From NCBI RefSeq assembly GCF_000224515.1, contig NZ_AGAF01000053.1, positions 53,292 through 117,291 of the forward strand: a stretch of DNA of 64,000 nucleotides, in the 5' to 3' direction. Under the pieces are notes generated by a model, which was not told where the DNA came from, did not search any database, and worked only from the letters and a program-made list of their open reading frames with translations. The DNA is from Desulfosporosinus sp. OT. Its GTDB lineage: Bacteria > Bacillota > Desulfitobacteriia > Desulfitobacteriales > Desulfitobacteriaceae. This document shows positions 50,640 to 60,536 of the stretch, one piece after another (position 1 is the stretch's first letter; each line of letters opens with the position of its first letter). Position numbers and translations under genes: made by a program.

Positions 50640-51398
50640 CTAGATTAAACCTAAAATCATTTTAAATGCAACGATATACAGAACAATCCCGATTACCACT
50701 TTAAGTTGACTGCTTTTCATTTTTGCATTCATTAAGCTTGCTCCCAAAAGAGCTCCAAGGATCGAGGCGATAACTGAAAATCCTAACAACGTCCAATTTA
50801 AATGACCATTGGCTACTTTTAACTTCGCGAAAAAACCCACAAGAGAAGGGACTGCCACTACAAGAGACGTGGTCCCGGAAGCTTTTTTAGGCTCCATACC
50901 AGAACCCACTAAAGTTGGCAATATGAAATTACCTCCTCCGATTCCCAGTAGTCCGCTTAAAAATCCGGCGAAAGCTCCAACAATACTTCCTAATGTAATG
51001 TCTCTACGTATATTCGGGATACGATCTTTTTGCTTGGTTTTGTAAAAGATCATCATGCTGGCAGCGAAAATCAAAAACGCAGTGAAAAACCACAATAGGC
51101 TATTTTTGGAAATAAATTGAGTTGCATAGGCTCCAAAGGGAGTTAATAATGCTGCAACAATGGTGATTGGGACCGCAATCTTAAAGTCAATAAGTTTATG
51201 TTTAGCATTCGTTGCAGCCGCAAAGGTCATGCTTATGCCGTTAAGCAATAATGCAATAGCCGTAGCTTCAGGCAAAGCCACTCCCAACCATATATAGACC
51301 GGAATAATAATAAATGCCGCACCAATACCCACCATAGCTAATAGCGTTGTCAAAACAAACACGATTATTGCCGCAACTATTGTCATTGTTAAGGTCAT
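50640..51398 (-). CDS. TauE/SafE family anion permease
   Basis: The 252-residue membrane protein has about eight hydrophobic helices and the TauE/SafE signatures GIGAAFIIIPVYIWLG and GLLGIGGGNFILPTLV, the two repeated halves. Members move sulfite, sulfonates, sulfoacetate or related anions. Its place between FmdE and the radical SAM gene could mean tungstate-, molybdate- or sulfur-related traffic, but that is a guess. GGGAGGATTGGG precedes the ATG. Confidence 0.88.
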   Translation of the reverse strand: MTLTMTIVAAIIVFVLTTLLAMVGIGAAFIIIPVYIWLGVALPEATAIALLLNGISMTFAAATNAKHKLIDFKIAVPITIVAALLTPFGAYATQFISKNSLLWFFTAFLIFAASMMIFYKTKQKDRIPNIRRDITLGSIVGAFAGFLSGLLGIGGGNFILPTLVGSGMEPKKASGTTSLVVAVPSLVGFFAKLKVANGHLNWTLLGFSVIASILGALLGASLMNAKMKSSQLKVVIGIVLYIVAFKMILGLI

Positions 51399-51587
51399 CC
51401 CAATCCTCCCTTCTATAAATTATAAGTTATGAGAACATTCGCACCCCCTTATTTTATTATATAATTATCATATACTAATATAATACTACTGTTTTATTAT
51501 TATTGCACTACTATTTTCTGCTTATTCTAGCTTGCCAACACCTTGCTCTTTCTTATATTTAAGAACAAGATGTCATTAACGCAACAA

Positions 51588-51617
51588 GGGTATCTGTACC
51601 TTTCAGTACAAATACCC
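51588..51617 (-). terminator. hairpin downstream of radical SAM gene
   Basis: GGGTATCTGTAC pairs with GTACAAATACCC around CTTTCA. The same stem-loop words (CTGTAC, TTTCA, GTACA) occur in the terminator at 53220-53255. Confidence 0.6.
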
Positions 51618-51649
51618 CTGTAGACTGCTATGTTAAAACGGCTTTTGTA

Positions 51650-52726
51650 TTATGGGCAAACTGTCATTCCCCGTCCCCAAAGACAATCTCCGCAAGATGG
51701 AGCATTACCCAAGCAATCCATGTCTGCACGAAGAACCATATCGCACCCATCGATCCACTGGCAATCAGGACACGACGCGTATTCTCCGTGCAGAACATTG
51801 TAACGGTACCTCATGAATTCAGGCGATGTCCAGATTTCAAGTAACGATTGCTCACTGAGTGTGCCAAAGCTGTGGGCGTCAATCAGCTTGTGTCTTCCAA
51901 ACACATACTCAGGATAGGAATGCAAAAACCGATAACAGGACGAAACTTGACCATCCCAGCGTACAACCGCACTTTGAGTATCCACGAACTTGCAATACCG
52001 ATCTGTTTTTAACTCGCTTTTTGGCAAAACCACTTCTAACCCTTTTGCTAATCCCATCATGAAAGCGGCTTGGAAAATTTTCTCTGTCTCAGCAACCATA
52101 ATGGGGTGGTAAAGGGTTTCAACCACCGACTCTTCTCTCATCGGCAAAATATGGGAGACATAGATCTGATCGACTCCCAGTTGAGCTGCCTTACGCACGG
52201 TTTCAACCAGATATGGGAGAGTACTCTTCATCGCCACGAATTCCCATATGACCTCTGGTCTCCCATTAACCCTCCGCTGCGTTATCTGACGCGTGCTCTC
52301 CAAGAGACCCTTAATATTTTGATGCCGGATAGCAGCAAACGTCTGTACATCTGTTGAATCAACGGACAGAGCGATCCGAGCTACACCACGGGAGATTAAG
52401 AATTCAATCAGTCCCTCGTCCAATGTAGTCCCGTTCGTAGTCACAGTAACATCATACCTCCCAGCGAATAGTTCCACCGCTTGACGAAAATTATTAGCAA
52501 TCGTCGGTTCACCAATACCTCCCAGAATAACTTCCTTAAGGTCGGGAAAAACAGCTACCTCACCAGCAATTGAACTTAGAATCGCTGTAGACATATCGCC
52601 CAAAAGTTCATTCCAATTCTGGCGGTAACACATTTCACAAGACAAGTTACAACGATTGGTCAACTCTAAATATAGACGTTCAATCGAAGGCACAGGTTTA
52701 AATACTATATCAACTATATCTCTCAT
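51650..52726 (-). CDS. radical SAM/SPASM protein, tungsten-enzyme maturase type
   Basis: The 358-residue protein has the cluster motif CNLSCEMCY (about 28-36), GGIGEPTIANN (SAM contact) and an SPASM-like C-terminal cysteine set (CYRFLHSYPEY region, CPDCQWIDGC, and CGDCLWGRGMTVCP). The closing CGDCLWGRG words are what I associate with radical SAM maturases of tungsten aldehyde-oxidoreductase-type enzymes. No such oxidoreductase gene is in the window. A 79-residue cysteine protein is coded divergently 247 nt away. GAGGGGATGC precedes the ATG. Confidence 0.8.
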   Translation of the reverse strand: MRDIVDIVFKPVPSIERLYLELTNRCNLSCEMCYRQNWNELLGDMSTAILSSIAGEVAVFPDLKEVILGGIGEPTIANNFRQAVELFAGRYDVTVTTNGTTLDEGLIEFLISRGVARIALSVDSTDVQTFAAIRHQNIKGLLESTRQITQRRVNGRPEVIWEFVAMKSTLPYLVETVRKAAQLGVDQIYVSHILPMREESVVETLYHPIMVAETEKIFQAAFMMGLAKGLEVVLPKSELKTDRYCKFVDTQSAVVRWDGQVSSCYRFLHSYPEYVFGRHKLIDAHSFGTLSEQSLLEIWTSPEFMRYRYNVLHGEYASCPDCQWIDGCDMVLRADMDCLGNAPSCGDCLWGRGMTVCP

Positions 52727-52973
52727 TTCTTGTGCATCCCCTCTCCACTTTAAATGTCGTAGTTATATTTCTTTAGTTATAGGTTAGTCAAGTATATTTT
52801 CGATATTTGATGTCACTTTAATTATAAGACTATTCTCATTCAAAGCTACTTAGAAATTTTCATGAACAATACTCTTGCTTTATCATGTTTCTATAATATA
52901 ATAATATTATTAATTATTCAGAATATTGTTGTATTTATAGACAAAACAATTGAAAGGAGGAGTATCGATAAAC

Positions 52974-53213
52974 ATGAAGACATGTGGTAACTGTGGTTTA
53001 GGTATAAATGACAATAACGACCTCATAAGCTGTTTCAAGTACAAAACTCTGAGTAATTCACAAGAGGATAAAACTAGGTGTGCATATTACATTGAAAAAG
53101 TCGTAGAGGAGGACGGCGAACCCCTTCCTCCTGTGCAACACTTGTTTTTGGTAGAAGAACAATTTAAAGAGCGAAGAATGAAGATTAGTATAAATCATGG
53201 ACTACGGATGTAG
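52974..53213 (+). CDS. small cysteine-containing protein
   Basis: The 79-residue protein starts MKTCGNCGLG, with further cysteines in LISCFKYK and TRCAYYIEK, four in all, enough for a zinc or Fe-S site. The C-terminal half is charged (VVEEDGEPLPP, EEQFKERRMK). The family is unknown to me. The ATG is preferred over an upstream TTG that overlaps AAAGGAGGAG. It is divergent from the radical SAM gene across an AT-rich 247-bp gap and ends in a strong terminator. Partner or substrate of the radical SAM protein is possible. Confidence 0.78.
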   Translation: MKTCGNCGLGINDNNDLISCFKYKTLSNSQEDKTRCAYYIEKVVEEDGEPLPPVQHLFLVEEQFKERRMKISINHGLRM

Positions 53214-53219
53214 TTAAAG

Positions 53220-53255
53220 GGGACATCTGTACTTTCAGTACAGGTGTCCCTTTTG
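53220..53255 (+). terminator. terminator of small cysteine protein gene
   Basis: A 13-bp stem GGGACATCTGTAC with GTACAGGTGTCCC encloses TTTCA and is followed by TTTT. Confidence 0.88.
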
Positions 53256-53295
53256 CTATCTCATAGAACCTGCGTCCTCGACAGGTGACAACCAG

Positions 53296-54441
53296 TTAGC
53301 CCATCTCCTCTACGACCCTTCTTACCGCCTGCAAAGCCGTTTCAATCTCTTCCTCGCTCGTGAAATGCGAAGGGCTAAACCGAACGACTCCCTGTTCTAA
53401 AGTTCCTAGCATCCTGTGGGCATGGGGAGCACAGTGTAATCCTGCCCGGGCAATTACTCCTGCCTTCTGTTCTAAAATAAAACCGACTTCTATTGAATCC
53501 CTGTCACCTATGTTAAATGCCACAATGGGCGAACGACGTTCCACCATTTCACTTCCATAAAGCTTAACCCCGGGGATTTCTCTGAGCCCCTCCCATAATT
53601 TTCGGCAAAGTGCCTGTTCTCTAACCCGTATTTTATCCACACCTTCACTAAGGATGTACCGCACTCCTGCCCCCAGCCCGGCAATACCTGCGCCGTTCAA
53701 AGTGCCGCTTTCCAGGGCATCCGGCAGAAACTCTGGCTGTCGATCCTCTTCAGAGAGACTCCCCGTACCACCGTAAATCAAAGGCTTTAACCATATCTCT
53801 GGCTTGACGATGAGTCCTCCCGTTCCCTGAGGACCTAAAAGTCCTTTATGGCCTGGAAAAGCAAGTAAATCCACGGAAAGGCGTCCTACATCGATAGGAA
53901 AAACACCTGCCGTCTGCGCGGCATCCAGCAAGTAGTAAGCCCCATGCTCTTGGGCAATTTGACCTATTTTTTCAACAGGCAACAACGTGCCCGTTACATT
54001 CGAGGCATGCAAGGATACAACTAACTTGGTGTTGGGCCGAAAAGCCTTGTTATACGCTTCACAATCGAACTCATCCCCAGGTACCCCAGGTATTTCGCTA
54101 ACTTCAACTCCCTGCTGTCTCAAGACCAAAAACGGTCGTGCCACCGCATTATGCTCGAGAGAAGACGTAATGACATGATCCCCCGGCTGTAAAAGTCCGA
54201 ATAACGCCTGATTCAAAGCATGCGTGGCATTCTGGGTAAAGACAACCCTGGTCGGATTATTCGTGCCGAATAGGTTACACAAGTCTTCTCTCGTCTGATG
54301 GATGAGTCTGGCCATCTGCATCGCTGCACCATGCCCACCCCGGCCGGCGTTCCCGCCCTTGTGCACAAGAGCCTCTTCAATGGCAGCTGCAACTTGTAGT
54401 GGTTTAGGCCACGTTGTTGCCGCATTATCCAAATAAATCAT
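53296..54441 (-). CDS. cysteine desulfurase (class V aminotransferase)
   Basis: The 381-residue PLP enzyme begins IYLDNAATTWPKP. The PLP lysine is in FPGHKGLLGPQGTGG (about 203-217), and the sulfur-carrying Cys is in GLHCAPHAHR (about 336-345). The loop and length resemble the SufS/Csd group. It mobilises sulfur or selenium from cysteine or selenocysteine. It is downstream of a 111-residue thiol-rich protein by 74 nt. In this setting it may supply sulfur or selenium for a metal enzyme rather than general Fe-S assembly. AAAGGGG precedes the ATG. Confidence 0.92.
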   Translation of the reverse strand: MIYLDNAATTWPKPLQVAAAIEEALVHKGGNAGRGGHGAAMQMARLIHQTREDLCNLFGTNNPTRVVFTQNATHALNQALFGLLQPGDHVITSSLEHNAVARPFLVLRQQGVEVSEIPGVPGDEFDCEAYNKAFRPNTKLVVSLHASNVTGTLLPVEKIGQIAQEHGAYYLLDAAQTAGVFPIDVGRLSVDLLAFPGHKGLLGPQGTGGLIVKPEIWLKPLIYGGTGSLSEEDRQPEFLPDALESGTLNGAGIAGLGAGVRYILSEGVDKIRVREQALCRKLWEGLREIPGVKLYGSEMVERRSPIVAFNIGDRDSIEVGFILEQKAGVIARAGLHCAPHAHRMLGTLEQGVVRFSPSHFTSEEEIETALQAVRRVVEEMG

Positions 54442-54515
54442 GAAGCTACCCCTTTCATCCGTTCGACTGGAGTCCCTTTAGACGTCCCAGTCAAACCTCA
54501 CAGGCTGTTCAATGA

Positions 54516-54851
54516 TCAGATCATTATCTTTTTAACTTCGTCATACACCTTGGTTATGCTAATACCGCCATAGAAACGAACAACTCCCTTTATGGCTACC
54601 AATGGTAAAGCATACCCACTTTTGAACATCGTGTGGGCTGTGTCATGACCACTCAAGTCATCGTCTAATACATCAAGGAATTGCACCTGCACCTCTGAAC
54701 CCAAATCACTTTGAGCCAGAAAACTTTCTAATTCTTCGTACATTTCCCCCATGGTTTTTTCAGAACCCGAACCACAAGTACCGCCGCAACTGCACATCCC
54801 CATACCTGCTGGTGCCTCATCCCGGATGCCAAACACCTGAATCTCGATCAT
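54516..54851 (-). CDS. cysteine-rich thioredoxin-fold-like small protein
   Basis: The 111-residue protein begins MIEIQVFGIRDEAP and then has MCSCGGTCGSGSE, a three-cysteine loop. An alpha/beta part follows (VQVQFLDVLDDDL) and YALPLVAIKGVVRFYGGISITKVYDEVKK, where the cis-Pro type LPLV and the following strand suggest a thioredoxin-like fold. It could carry persulfide, selenide or metal for the cysteine desulfurase gene downstream. I do not know a named family. AAGGAGGAGG precedes the ATG. Confidence 0.8.
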   Translation of the reverse strand: MIEIQVFGIRDEAPAGMGMCSCGGTCGSGSEKTMGEMYEELESFLAQSDLGSEVQVQFLDVLDDDLSGHDTAHTMFKSGYALPLVAIKGVVRFYGGISITKVYDEVKKIMI

Positions 54852-55085
54852 AACCGTTCCTCCTCCTTAAGTCCTTAACCGCTCCTAGGTCACCCAACAT
54901 CGCTAAGTAAATATTTGTTAAATCATAATATTATTATATATTAATTACAATACTTTTTTTCGAAAAAAGTAAGCCCCCACCTGGTTTAACAACCGGCGGA
55001 AGCCTTTCTTTTTACCCTTCTACTCTTTTTCCACTTGGCGCATAGTCAAGCCTCTGGCGATCACCGATCGCACCATAGACGAACA

Positions 55086-55241
55086 TCAGACGCCCGCCGG
55101 ATTCTTCATCGAACATTCATGTCCTGTATTGGCTCCCGTATGTTTCTGAATATCTTCAAGAGTTGAACAACACTTCGACCCCGCGACATGCTGGAGGATT
55201 TCTTCTTCTGTGACATTGAGGCAATAGCAAATAACCTGCAT
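55086..55241 (-). CDS. BFD-like [2Fe-2S] protein
   Basis: The 51-residue frame encodes ICYCLNVTEEEILQHV, then GSKCCSTLEDIQKHTGANTG and HECSMKNPAGV. The Cys-x-Cys start, the CC in the middle and the later Cys resemble stand-alone BFD-like (bacterioferritin-associated ferredoxin) domains. The ATG follows AAGGTGG. It is 40 nt downstream of the permease gene and probably in the same operon with ArsR. The spacer 54852-55085 has an AT-rich promoter-like tract (54918-54950) and a weak hairpin at about 54967-55010. Confidence 0.8.
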   Translation of the reverse strand: MQVICYCLNVTEEEILQHVAGSKCCSTLEDIQKHTGANTGHECSMKNPAGV

Positions 55242-55281
55242 TAAAATACAACCACCTTTTTCGTTAGACTATGGGATCAAT

Positions 55282-56232
55282 CTAAACAAATATCCAATTG
55301 AACAAATACCCTACGAAAATAATTGCCACTGTCATAATCCCAATGAAAATGCCGAGTAGTTTGGGTTTCAAAACTTTGCGCAGAATAATCATTTCCGGCA
55401 GACTTAAAGCGGTCACGGCCATCATGAAGGCGAGAACCGTACCTAAAGCCATCCCTTTTTCCATCAACACATGAACAATGGGAATGATCCCAGCTGCGTT
55501 GGAATAGAGAGGCACGCCGATGAGTACTGCCAGAGGGACAGCAAATAGGTTATCCTTTCCAGCATATTTGACCAGGAAATCAGCGGGCGCATAGCCATGC
55601 ATTACACCACCAATGGCTATCCCAATAATGACAAACAGCCAGACCTTTTTGAGAATGTCCACAACGTATTCCCAAGCATACTCTATCCTTTCTTTCCAGG
55701 TTAGAGCAGCTAATTCAGTTTCGCCCATTTTGATGTTGTAAACATACTCTTCCACCAGATGTTCTAGCTTAAGTTTTCCAATTACTAATCCACCAACAAT
55801 GGCAACGCTAATCCCAGTGGCAATGTAGATCGCTGCAATCTGCCAACCAAACATTCCCCAGAGCATAATCAGAGCTACCTCGTTCACCATCGGCGAAGAG
55901 ATGAGGAATGAAAATGTAACCCCCAAGGGCACCCCTGATTCCACAAAACCAATAAAGACTGGCACTGCGGAGCAGGAACAAAATGGGGTAACGATCCCAA
56001 GCAAGGCCGCCAGAATGTTACCGATAAATTCTCGTTTATGACTTAAAATCTTCTTAGTTCGTTCCGGTGGGAAAAAGCTGCGGATCAGAGAAACCAAAAA
56101 AATTATTATGGCCAGCATTAAAAAGATCTTAATAGTATCATAGATAAAAAAATTAACAGCGGCACCTAAGTGGCTGTTTGGTAGAAGCCTAAACAAAGTG
56201 TACGATACATAGTCAGCAAACGCTTGAAGCAT
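55282..56232 (-). CDS. ArsP/DUF318-type permease
   Basis: The 316-residue membrane protein has about eight helices in two halves and the family signature VTPFCSCSAVPVFIGFVESGVP, cysteines in a transmembrane segment. The second-half counterpart is VPLYSNAAGIIPIV. A soluble loop (about 160-195) separates the halves. The family includes ArsP, an exporter of trivalent organoarsenicals, and related permeases of unknown cargo. The ArsR gene 36 nt upstream supports metalloid induction. The ribosome site of the ATG is weak (AAAGGA, 15 nt away). Confidence 0.85.
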   Translation of the reverse strand: MLQAFADYVSYTLFRLLPNSHLGAAVNFFIYDTIKIFLMLAIIIFLVSLIRSFFPPERTKKILSHKREFIGNILAALLGIVTPFCSCSAVPVFIGFVESGVPLGVTFSFLISSPMVNEVALIMLWGMFGWQIAAIYIATGISVAIVGGLVIGKLKLEHLVEEYVYNIKMGETELAALTWKERIEYAWEYVVDILKKVWLFVIIGIAIGGVMHGYAPADFLVKYAGKDNLFAVPLAVLIGVPLYSNAAGIIPIVHVLMEKGMALGTVLAFMMAVTALSLPEMIILRKVLKPKLLGIFIGIMTVAIIFVGYLFNWIFV

Positions 56233-56268
56233 AAATAAATTATCAATCCTTTCTCTCCCTTTTCTTTG

Positions 56269-56559
56269 TCAAAGTTCTTCTGTCCTGTCTTCAGGTACAC
56301 AATAATAGACGAATTTGCCCACCCGGCGCCCTTCCACCAAGCCCGCATTTTCTAAAACCTTAAGCTGATGGGAGGCTGCGGATTGGTTCATTTGAAATAG
56401 ATCCATCAGTTCGCAGACACATCGTTCTCCTTTTTCCAAGACTCGGAAAATTTTGAGGCGTGTTTCATCCCCTAAGGCCTTATAGCGCTTAGCTTCCTGG
56501 CGAATTCTGATTTCATCAATACCTAAAAGACGCCTAATCGTCGGCAACTCCTGGGGCAC
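56269..56559 (-). CDS. ArsR family regulator
   Basis: The 96-residue winged-helix repressor has YKALGDETRLKIFRVL, ERCVCELMDLFQMNQSAASHQLKVLENAGLV with the As(III)-type CVC, and GKFVYYCVPE. It heads the operon with the ArsP-type permease and the BFD-like protein. AAGGAG touches an ATG with no spacing, so a GTG 9 nt later is the likelier start; an ATG start would add three residues. A palindromic CATATTTATATATG at about 56632 upstream may be its operator. Confidence 0.88.
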   Translation of the reverse strand: MPQELPTIRRLLGIDEIRIRQEAKRYKALGDETRLKIFRVLEKGERCVCELMDLFQMNQSAASHQLKVLENAGLVEGRRVGKFVYYCVPEDRTEEL

Positions 56560-56874
56560 GTTACTCATCTCCTTTGTACAAAGTTACTCTTGCTCAGCAG
56601 CTCCAAATCATTCCTGTATATTATCATACTCTCATATTTATATATGTCAATATTTCATTATGACAAAATTATAATATTATTTTAAAATCCCGACGATAAA
56701 TCCATAAGCTTCCTCCTCGGTCCAGTGATTGTCTCCCATGGTTGTTTTCATTTATTTTATAGATTATGATAGACACATAAATACAATTGATTGCTTTTAC
56801 TCATTCCATCTTTGGATTTTGATTTTGATTTTTCTTAATCCTACAAAATTTTAAGAATAACGAGGTTGAAATTA

Positions 56875-57249
56875 ATGCAAAACATGCTTGTGATTGCTCT
56901 AGGAGGTGCACTCGGAGCCCTTTCTCGCTATAGCCTTGGGATATGGATTTCTAATAAATGGAATCAGGGATTCCCTTTACATACTTTTCTTATTAATGTT
57001 AGCGGAGCTTTTCTCTTGGGGTTCTTAAATGTATTATTTATTGAACGCTTAACCATCAGCCCTCTTTGGCGTTTAGGAATCGGCATTGGTTTCTTAGGTG
57101 CTTTCACAACGTTCTCCACATTTAGTAATGAGGTGATTTCTTTACTTGAAGGCGGGAGTTTTTTCACGGCAGGATTATATACCTTACTGAGCGTGGTCGT
57201 TGGATTTACTGGTGCGGCCTTAGGTGTAGGTTTGGCTCGAATACTATAA
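56875..57249 (+). CDS. crcB: fluoride channel CrcB/Fluc
   Basis: The 124-residue four-helix protein has GGALGALSRYSLG near the start, NVSGAFLLGFLNV with the conserved Asn, and FLGAFTTFSTFSNE with the Phe/Ser/Thr track for fluoride. Dual-topology Fluc dimers export fluoride. The partner DUF190 gene follows by 25 nt. I saw no fluoride riboswitch upstream. The ATG after GAGGTTGAAATTA is used; a TTG 9 nt upstream is less likely. Confidence 0.92.
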   Translation: MQNMLVIALGGALGALSRYSLGIWISNKWNQGFPLHTFLINVSGAFLLGFLNVLFIERLTISPLWRLGIGIGFLGAFTTFSTFSNEVISLLEGGSFFTAGLYTLLSVVVGFTGAALGVGLARIL

Positions 57250-57274
57250 CTGAATTTTGAAGGGGGGCACAAGT

Positions 57275-57610
57275 ATGATTCGAAAGGCCAAATTACTTAA
57301 AGTATACGTTGGTGAAAAAGAACGATTTAAAAACAAACCTTTATACCAATATCTAGTCCATTGGCTGAAAGAACAGGGGATCATCGGGGTCACTGTCTTC
57401 AGAGGAATTGAAGGATACGGACAGGATAAAGTATTGCACAGTGCACGCCTGTTAGAACTATCCTCAGACTTGCCCATCATTTTGGAGATTGTTGATACTG
57501 AAGAAAAAATTGATTCCATCGTTGTTGAAGTATCTGAAATGGTCCCTAAAGGATTGGTGTACACGGTTTCCGTCGAAGTACATAAAGAAATTCAAATATT
57601 TCCCATATAA
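57275..57610 (+). CDS. DUF190 protein, CrcB-associated
   Basis: The 111-residue protein matches DUF190: KLLKVYVGEKERFKNKPLYQ, GVTVFRGIEGYG, LPIILEIVDTEEKID and a C-terminal strand. It has a PII-like ferredoxin fold and is often coded with crcB. It probably regulates or assists fluoride export. GGGGGGCAC precedes the ATG. Confidence 0.88.
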   Translation: MIRKAKLLKVYVGEKERFKNKPLYQYLVHWLKEQGIIGVTVFRGIEGYGQDKVLHSARLLELSSDLPIILEIVDTEEKIDSIVVEVSEMVPKGLVYTVSVEVHKEIQIFPI

Positions 57611-57691
57611 ATTATACTCGTTGAATATTGACACTGATGCTAATTTGTTTTATAGTAGCTGTAACCTACACATACAATTAAATATTGAATT

Positions 57692-59175
<1,484 letters not shown>

Positions 59176-59366
59176 GCGACTTAGAAACTTAAGTTCATAA
59201 AGGATATCACCAGATCAGCACGAGTGTCCTCACACTCATGGAGTAGTTATAAGTTTAAAAAATTTTAGACAGAAATTATGGTCGACTATCGATGTACAAT
59301 ATTTTGACCTTAAATTTTCTCAACTTCGTACATCGAGCCTCGTACTTGGAAAAAGGGGTTAAATAT

Positions 59367-60290
59367 ATGCCAATTAAGATACCCGAACATTTACCAGCTA
59401 TGGATATATTAAGTCGAGAAAACATCTTTGTGATGGGCGAAGAACGCGCCTTTCACCAAGATATTCGCCCTTTAAAGATTGTTATACTCAATCTAATGCC
59501 CCGCAAAGAAACAACAGAAACACAGCTTTTAAGACTGCTCGGAAATTCTCCCTTGCAAGTCGACATTGTCCTTTTGCATATTGAAAGTCATTCTTCTAAA
59601 AATACCGCTCAAGAACACCTGGATGCTTTTTATAAGAGTTTCACTGACATTAAAGGACAAAAGTTTGATGGCATGATCATTACTGGTGCACCGATAGAAC
59701 ATCTCGAATTTGAAGAAGTCACCTACTGGAAAGAAATCCAAGAAATTATGAACTGGACAAAAACCCACGTAACCTCTACTTTTCACATTTGCTGGGGGGC
59801 GCAAGCCGGGCTGTATCACCATTATGGCATTCCTAAATACCCACTTGAAGCGAAAATGTTTGGTATCTTCAAACACGATGTTAATAAGCGCGGTATAAAC
59901 GGCATGCAGCTCCTACGTGGTTTTGACGACGAATTTTATGTGCCCCACTCGCGTCATACAGAAATCAAGCGTAGTGACCTTGAAAAATACCCAGAGTTAG
60001 AGATTCTATCAGAGTCTGATGAAGCAGGCATTTATATTGTGGTATCTAAAGACGGCCGTCAAGTCTTTGTAACTGGACATTCGGAATATGATACGTTAAC
60101 CCTAAAAGAAGAATATGACCGAGACATCGCCAAAGGAGTTTCCATTGCTCTCCCTAAAGGGTATTTTCCTGACGATGATCCTACTCAAATACCGGTCCAC
60201 AAATGGCGTTCCCATACTAACTTACTCTTTCAAAATTGGCTGAATTATTATGTCTATCAGGAGACTCCCTATGATTTAGGTGCACGCTAA
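59367..60290 (+). CDS. metA: homoserine O-acetyltransferase (MetA type)
   Basis: The 307-residue MetA has catalytic Cys142 in [16 protein letters not shown] and His/Glu in PHSRHTEIK. Residue 111 is Glu ([10 protein letters not shown]), the residue known to select acetyl-CoA, where succinyl-specific MetA has Gly. It therefore feeds O-acetylhomoserine to MetY, coded just upstream behind the same SAM riboswitch. The ATG at MPIKIPEH gives the family length, with AAAAGGGG upstream. The 190-nt gap to metY holds only a small hairpin. Confidence 0.94.
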   Translation: MPIKIPEHLPAMDILSRENIFVMGEERAFHQDIRPLKIVILNLMPRKETTETQLLRLLGNSPLQVDIVLLHIESHSSKNTAQEHLDAFYKSFTDIKGQKFDGMIITGAPIEHLEFEEVTYWKEIQEIMNWTKTHVTSTFHICWGAQAGLYHHYGIPKYPLEAKMFGIFKHDVNKRGINGMQLLRGFDDEFYVPHSRHTEIKRSDLEKYPELEILSESDEAGIYIVVSKDGRQVFVTGHSEYDTLTLKEEYDRDIAKGVSIALPKGYFPDDDPTQIPVHKWRSHTNLLFQNWLNYYVYQETPYDLGAR

Positions 60291-60313
60291 CTTAATCGAT
60301 TCAAATCAATCTA

Positions 60314-60354
60314 CTAGAAAGCTACCGATATAAATACTGTCGGTAGCTTTCTAG
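60314..60354 (+). terminator. terminator after metA
   Basis: CTAGAAAGCTACCGA pairs perfectly with TCGGTAGCTTTCTAG, followed by TATTTG. Confidence 0.75.
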
Positions 60355-60422
60355 TATTTGCATTATCCTTTCAAGAACATCAGTGGTGCCGCACAGTGGC
60401 ATGGAGGTCTGACTATTACTTA

Positions 60423-60452
60423 AAAAGGCTGCCGATACAATAAAATATCGAC
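60423..60452. terminator. bidirectional terminator between metA and CODH gene
   Basis: AAAAAGGCTGCCGATA pairs with TATCGACAGCCTTTTT with one mismatch. A and T runs on both sides serve both convergent transcripts. Confidence 0.8.
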
Positions 60453-60536
60453 AGCCTTTTTACCATCATTAATGTAATGCTAACCTATCCATCTATTGGA
60501 CTCAACAATTAATCACTTGCTGAATTCCATAGAAAT

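Noticed and set aside
53296-54441. General IscS housekeeping gene
   Set aside because: No iscU, sufBCD or iscR neighbours, and the active-site loop is of the SufS/Csd type.
56575-56874. Fluoride riboswitch upstream of crcB
   Set aside because: I looked for the GGNGATGG and CTGATG core on the plus strand and did not find it.
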